A DNA stretch of 64,000 nt from Paenibacillus pasadenensis DSM 19293 (GTDB taxonomy: Bacteria > Bacillota > Bacilli > Paenibacillales > Paenibacillaceae): NCBI RefSeq assembly GCF_000422485.1, contig NZ_KE383848.1:258581-322580 (forward strand). Reading direction: 5' to 3'. Each line of letters begins with the position of its first letter. Within the stretch, counting starts at the first letter, position 1. A program made the position numbers and the translations under genes. The notes below the pieces were generated by a model. That model was not told where the DNA came from and did no database searches. It worked only from the letters and a program-made list of their open reading frames with translations. Positions 60,810 to 64,000 of the stretch are shown here, piece after piece.

Positions 60810-61956
60810 GGTAAACGGCCCCTTTGGAGATCGTCAGCAGAAGGTTCATCTTACGAACGATTTTTTTATAATCAAAGTAGCGTTCCTGATAGCGCTGGAT
60901 ATCCGCGCAGCCTGCGGAAAGGCATTGCTCGTCCCGACAGACATCCAGCATCGCGAGGGCGAGTTCGGCAGCGTTTCCGATCTCGAAGCTTCTTCCGCAA
61001 GTTCCTTTATTCGTAGCCTCGTCGACAGCATCAATTTCGCTGCAGAGCACATAGCACCCGTTGCGGGCGGCCTCTGCCCACACATTCGGCGTACCGCCTT
61101 CCATCACGGAGGAGATGACGAACACTTTGGCTCGCGTGTATTCCGCCTCAAGAATGGTTTTATCTAGAATCTTTCCTGTAAAGACGACCCGCTCGCGGAG
61201 CTCGGGATGCAATTCAAAGTACCGCTCTCGATAAGGTTCGAAAGAAGCCTCCCAGCTTCCGACCAGCCGGAGATTCCAGTCGGGCAGCAGATGGGCGGTC
61301 TGAGCGAAGGCTTCCAACAGGAGAGGAGTCGCTTTCTGAGCGGTTCCTAGCCGCCCAACTGTCAGAATGACGTTCTCCTTGTCTTGAAAACGGATTTTCC
61401 GAGAAGAGGAAGAATCGGCTTTAAAAGAGCCGTTAGGAACATAGTCAATGATATAGGGCCATTTTTTTGACAAGTATCGTTTTAATTTCATGGATTCTAC
61501 GGTGATCAAGTCACAACGGTTGAAAAATGCCTGATGATCCGGTTGGTGGAAAGGAATCTGGTCCATCCAAGTGGAATTGGCATCCAGTTTCAGAATAACT
61601 TTGCCGTCAGGACGAAGTTTCTTGTACTGTTCGATCATGCTGAAGTAAGAGGTATACGGGCCGAAGCAAAAAAAGAAGTCGATTTTATGGGCATGGGCCG
61701 AGATGTAGTTGATGCAAGCGGCAACCCACTCTTCCAGCTCGTATGAATTGTTGTAATCCCCTGATTGGCCAATAAAATCAATTTTCAGGCCAGGCAGCAG
61801 CTCATGGTAGATTAATTCTTCTCCAGGCGCAGTAACGATGACAGCTTCCCAGCCGAGCTCAGTGTGGAAAGTGTAGGGAATAAGACAACAGTCCTTCATG
61901 AGATGCTCGTTCGTATAGGAGACATGAGGGCAAAAATTATAGATGCCTAGAGTCAC
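60796..61956 (-). CDS. Family 4 glycosyltransferase, probable flagellin or surface glycan synthesis
   Basis: The 386-residue product has a GT-B layout: an N-terminal acceptor domain, the central VILTVGRLGTAQKAT (start of the nucleotide-sugar domain) and the EX7E-type region SSVMEGGTPNVWAEAARNG. It should use a nucleotide-activated sugar. The GTG at 61956-61954 is chosen because GGAGGG lies ten bases before it; a TTG further upstream would add six residues. The next gene (ending 59799) overlaps its 3' end. It completes the cluster of four glycan-modification genes after fliT. Confidence 0.88.
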   Translation of the reverse strand: MTLGIYNFCPHVSYTNEHLMKDCCLIPYTFHTELGWEAVIVTAPGEELIYHELLPGLKIDFIGQSGDYNNSYELEEWVAACINYISAHAHKIDFFFCFGPYTSYFSMIEQYKKLRPDGKVILKLDANSTWMDQIPFHQPDHQAFFNRCDLITVESMKLKRYLSKKWPYIIDYVPNGSFKADSSSSRKIRFQDKENVILTVGRLGTAQKATPLLLEAFAQTAHLLPDWNLRLVGSWEASFEPYRERYFELHPELRERVVFTGKILDKTILEAEYTRAKVFVISSVMEGGTPNVWAEAARNGCYVLCSEIDAVDEATNKGTCGRSFEIGNAAELALAMLDVCRDEQCLSAGCADIQRYQERYFDYKKIVRKMNLLLTISKGAVYHQRD

Positions 61957-62267
61957 GGGGGCGTTTCCCTCCAATTCTAAAACCGGTATTGGTCAAGCCA
62001 TTCCGATTGTAAAGGATCTTCAACTAGCTATCGACAAAACGCTGCTAATAATTAATGTTCTTCTATGGTTTGTTCAGCATGTCCCTAACAATCAAAACAT
62101 GACAGGATTTTACTCAATGCGACATAAGAAACGATGATCAATCAGGAGGGGGATGAATCCGCTTCCATGTCATGTTGACAACTGTTTGATCCCGGTGCTA
62201 TAGTCAAAATGTGGGCCATGCACCTGTCGGCGTCTCACAGCATTTGAAGATGAAGGGAATGTTCTGA
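61957..62267. other. Intergenic region before the cold-shock gene
   Basis: The left part holds the upstream region of the minus-strand glycosyltransferase. The right part has the promoter at 62175 and a leader of about 60 bases of cold-shock type. No other gene is seen. Confidence 0.6.
62175..62204 (+). promoter_or_regulatory. Promoter of the cold-shock gene
   Basis: TTGACA (62175-62180), 18 bases and an extended -10 TGC-TATAGT (62196-62204). Confidence 0.75.
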
Positions 62268-62465
62268 ATGCAAGGTAAAGTGAAATGGTTCAACGCAGAA
62301 AAAGGCTACGGCTTCATTGAGACGGAGCAAGGCGGCGACGTATTCGTACACTTCTCCGCTATTCAATCCGAGGGCTTCAAAACCCTGGAAGAAGGCCAAT
62401 CCGTCGAGTTCGACATCGTAGAAGGCGCTCGCGGTCCACAAGCAGCCAACGTCGTCAAACTGTAA
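62268..62465 (+). CDS. Cold-shock protein (CspA/CspB family)
   Basis: Csp proteins are single-stranded RNA/DNA chaperones. The 65-residue OB-fold product has RNP1 (KGYGFIE) and RNP2 (DVFVHFSAI) motifs and the family length. ATG 62268 follows AAGGGA. It has its own promoter and terminator and is a stand-alone gene between the glycan cluster and hpf. Confidence 0.97.
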   Translation: MQGKVKWFNAEKGYGFIETEQGGDVFVHFSAIQSEGFKTLEEGQSVEFDIVEGARGPQAANVVKL

Positions 62466-62702
62466 TCATCCGGCCGCTCGGCCGCGCATAGATGATTCGA
62501 CTGACCAAACCCTTACGGGGTCCTGCGAAGGACCTCTTTTTTTGCGTCTTCGCCTGCTCGCCGACAGACTGCTCCGAGCCGCCTCGAAGCGGCATGTCAG
62601 GCGACGAGGCGTGACGAAGCGCACATCCGGCGCCAAGGCGACAAGAAGAAGCCGCTTGCTGTCTCTATTAATCTGAAAATTCGAAATACACAAATTAGTC
62701 TT
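62466..62702. other. Intergenic region between csp and hpf
   Basis: It contains the csp terminator and otherwise GC-rich, then AT-rich sequence leading to the hpf promoter. Confidence 0.6.
62519..62543 (+). terminator. Terminator after the cold-shock gene
   Basis: GGTCC and GGACC form a short stem followed by C-TTTTTTT. Confidence 0.8.
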
Positions 62703-62732
62703 TTGATTCGAAAACGCTCTCCGTGGTATACT
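62703..62732 (+). promoter_or_regulatory. Promoter of hpf
   Basis: TTGATT (62703-62708), 18 bases and an extended -10 TGG-TATACT (62724-62732). Confidence 0.65.
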
Positions 62733-62758
62733 AAGACCATGTAAAGGAGGAGTGCTTC

Positions 62759-63307
62759 ATGAAATACAACATTCGAGGTCAGAACATTCCTGTGACGGAT
62801 GCCATGAGGGATTACGTCGAGAAGAAGTTGAACCGACTGGATAAGTATTTTGATGCCCCCCCTGCCGCTGATACCAGCGTGACGATGACCGTCCACAAAG
62901 GACGCCACGGCATCGAGGTGACGATCCCGCTCCCGGGCGTGCTCCTGAGAGCCGAGGAGAAGAGTCCCGACATGTACGCTTCGGTCGATGCCGTCGTCGA
63001 CAAGCTGGAACGTCAGATCCGGAAGCATAAGACCAAAGTCAACCGGAAATTCCGCCAGGCCGAGAGCATCAAGACGCTGTTCCGCGAGGACGACACCGCC
63101 TCTGTCGCCGTGCAGGATCCCGAAGAGGACCTTGAAGTGGTACGGATGAAGCGCTTCAAGCTCAAGCCGATGGATGTGGAGGAAGCGATCCTCCAGATGG
63201 ACATGGTCGGCCACAGCTTCTTTGTCTTCCATAATATCGAGACCAAGGAAGTCAACGTCGTCTACCGACGCGACGACGGCCGCTACGGCCTGATCGAGCA
63301 GGAGTAG
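62759..63307 (+). CDS. hpf: Ribosome hibernation promoting factor, long form
   Basis: Long HPF binds the ribosomal A/P sites and joins 70S ribosomes into inactive 100S dimers in stationary phase. The 182-residue product has the N-terminal HPF domain (MKYNIRGQNIPVTDAMRDYV, VDKLERQIRKHK) and the C-terminal dimerisation domain (LKPMDVEEAILQMDMVGHSF). ATG 62759 follows AAAGGAGGAG. hpf directly before secA is the usual arrangement in Bacillales. Confidence 0.97.
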   Translation: MKYNIRGQNIPVTDAMRDYVEKKLNRLDKYFDAPPAADTSVTMTVHKGRHGIEVTIPLPGVLLRAEEKSPDMYASVDAVVDKLERQIRKHKTKVNRKFRQAESIKTLFREDDTASVAVQDPEEDLEVVRMKRFKLKPMDVEEAILQMDMVGHSFFVFHNIETKEVNVVYRRDDGRYGLIEQE

Positions 63308-63347
63308 CGGCCGTGCGCCGCACGCCCGACAGCTTGCGATCTGCAGC

Positions 63348-63377
63348 GCCCTCTCCCTTTCCGGGAGAGGGCTTTTT
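63348..63377 (+). terminator. Terminator after hpf
   Basis: GCCCTCTCCC (63348-63357) pairs with GGGAGAGGGC (63363-63372), followed by TTTTT. Confidence 0.88.
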
Positions 63378-63495
63378 AATAGGTAAGGAAAGCCGCGGAA
63401 AGGCGCTGAGGCGGCGTCCGCCGCCGGCGCTGCTCGTCGGGACAACACTTTCCCGACGGACAACGTATATAATGCTGGAAAAGCCTCCGGTCTGA

Positions 63496-63524
63496 TTGCG
63501 GCAGCATCGGACAACTGTTAAAAT
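63496..63524 (+). promoter_or_regulatory. Promoter of secA
   Basis: TTGCGG (63496-63501), 17 bases and an extended -10 TGT-TAAAAT (63516-63524). Confidence 0.55.
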
Positions 63525-63557
63525 TAAGGCAAAGTGGTCTCACGAAAGGGGAAAACC

Positions 63558-64000
63558 ATGCTCGGACTGGTGAAGAAGATATTCGGCGACGCGAATGAGC
63601 GGGAAGTCAAGCGGCTCATGCGCAACGTCGAAGTCATAAATGAAATGGAGCCGCAGTTCGTTGCTCTCACGGATGAGCAGCTGTCGGCCAAGACGCAGGA
63701 GTTCCGCGCCCGGCTCGAGAAGGGCGAGGAGCTGGACGACCTGCTGCCCGAGGCCTATGCGACGGTGCGCGAGGCGGGCAAGCGCGTGCTCGGCATGCGC
63801 CATTTCGACGTGCAGCTGATCGGGGGCATGGCGCTGCACGAGGGCAAGATCGCCGAGATGAAGACGGGCGAGGGCAAGACGCTCGTCGGCACGCTTCCGG
63901 TGTATCTGAACGCCCTGCTCGGCAAAGGCGTCCATGTCGTCACGGTCAACGATTATCTGGCCCAGCGCGACAGCAGCATCATGCGTCCTCTTTATGAATT
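63558..64000 (+). CDS. secA: Preprotein translocase ATPase SecA, 5' part
   Basis: SecA drives protein export through SecYEG. The 148 visible residues include the N-terminal [20 protein letters not shown], the region [13 protein letters not shown]-type (here [20 protein letters not shown]) and the Walker A motif [10 protein letters not shown]. The sequence runs off the window at 64000. ATG 63558 follows AAAGGGG. Its place after hpf matches Bacillus. Confidence 0.97.
   Translation, partial: MLGLVKKIFGDANEREVKRLMRNVEVINEMEPQFVALTDEQLSAKTQEFRARLEKGEELDDLLPEAYATVREAGKRVLGMRHFDVQLIGGMALHEGKIAEMKTGEGKTLVGTLPVYLNALLGKGVHVVTVNDYLAQRDSSIMRPLYE

Overview
The window is chromosomal DNA of a GC-rich, spore-forming, flagellated member of the Bacillota, most likely a Paenibacillus or a close Paenibacillaceae relative. 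The evidence is gene order and content. The blocks spoIID-spoIIQ-spoIIID-mbl-flhO-flhP and degS-degU-comFA-comFC-yvyF-flgM-flgN-flgK-flgL-fliW-csrA-hag-flaG-fliD-fliS-fliT-hpf-secA follow the Bacillus/Paenibacillus order. There are several SLH-domain surface proteins, an alpha/beta SASP, and csaB/tagA/tagO genes of the kind that build the pyruvylated wall polymer that anchors SLH proteins. GTG and TTG starts with strong Shine-Dalgarno sites are common.

Layout. 1-290 is the decaying trailer end of a type I-C-like CRISPR array whose leader and cas genes lie outside the window. 550-5000 holds sporulation and cell-shape genes (spoIID, spoIIQ, spoIIID, mbl), with readable SigF and SigE promoters before spoIIQ and spoIIID. 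5200-7400 is flhO-flhP and a small EpuA-like membrane protein. 7584-9749 (minus) is a secreted protein of eight Big_2-like repeats. 10.1-18 kb carries fabZ, a phosphoglucomutase-type enzyme and a wall-polymer group (DUF5693 protein, csaB, tagA-type transferase, tagO). 18-40 kb is a surface-protein region: three SLH proteins (one the probable major S-layer protein), other secreted proteins, and a phosphodiester-glycosidase protein. It is interrupted by an AT-rich, gene-poor stretch (about 22.25-24.4 kb), a SASP and metK. 40-46.4 kb is degS-degU and the comF genes. 46.5-55.8 kb is the late flagellar cluster. 55.9-62 kb holds four genes for glycosyltransfer/methyl transfer directly behind fliT, a probable flagellin-modification module. 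62-64 kb has a cold-shock protein, hpf and the start of secA.

How the genes fit together. TagO, the TagA-type enzyme and CsaB are expected to make and pyruvylate the polymer bound by the SLH proteins encoded next to them. DegSU and SigD-type promoters sit around FlgM (anti-SigD) and flagellin. FliW and CsrA are encoded just before hag, whose leader has a textbook CsrA hairpin.

The most interesting items are: a short metK leader whose 5' end can pair with its own Shine-Dalgarno and which also has an intrinsic terminator; two in-frame translation starts before the major S-layer gene; a SASP with a duplicated protease-site-like motif; overlapping SigA/SigD promoters before flgM; a flagellar glycosylation gene whose coding frame has no ATG/GTG/TTG at its apparent 5' end; and a secreted beta-sandwich gene with a 5'-truncated paralogue in AT-rich DNA. 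I found no clear case of an entirely new multi-gene system. Functions are read from protein sequence by eye; no database search was run.
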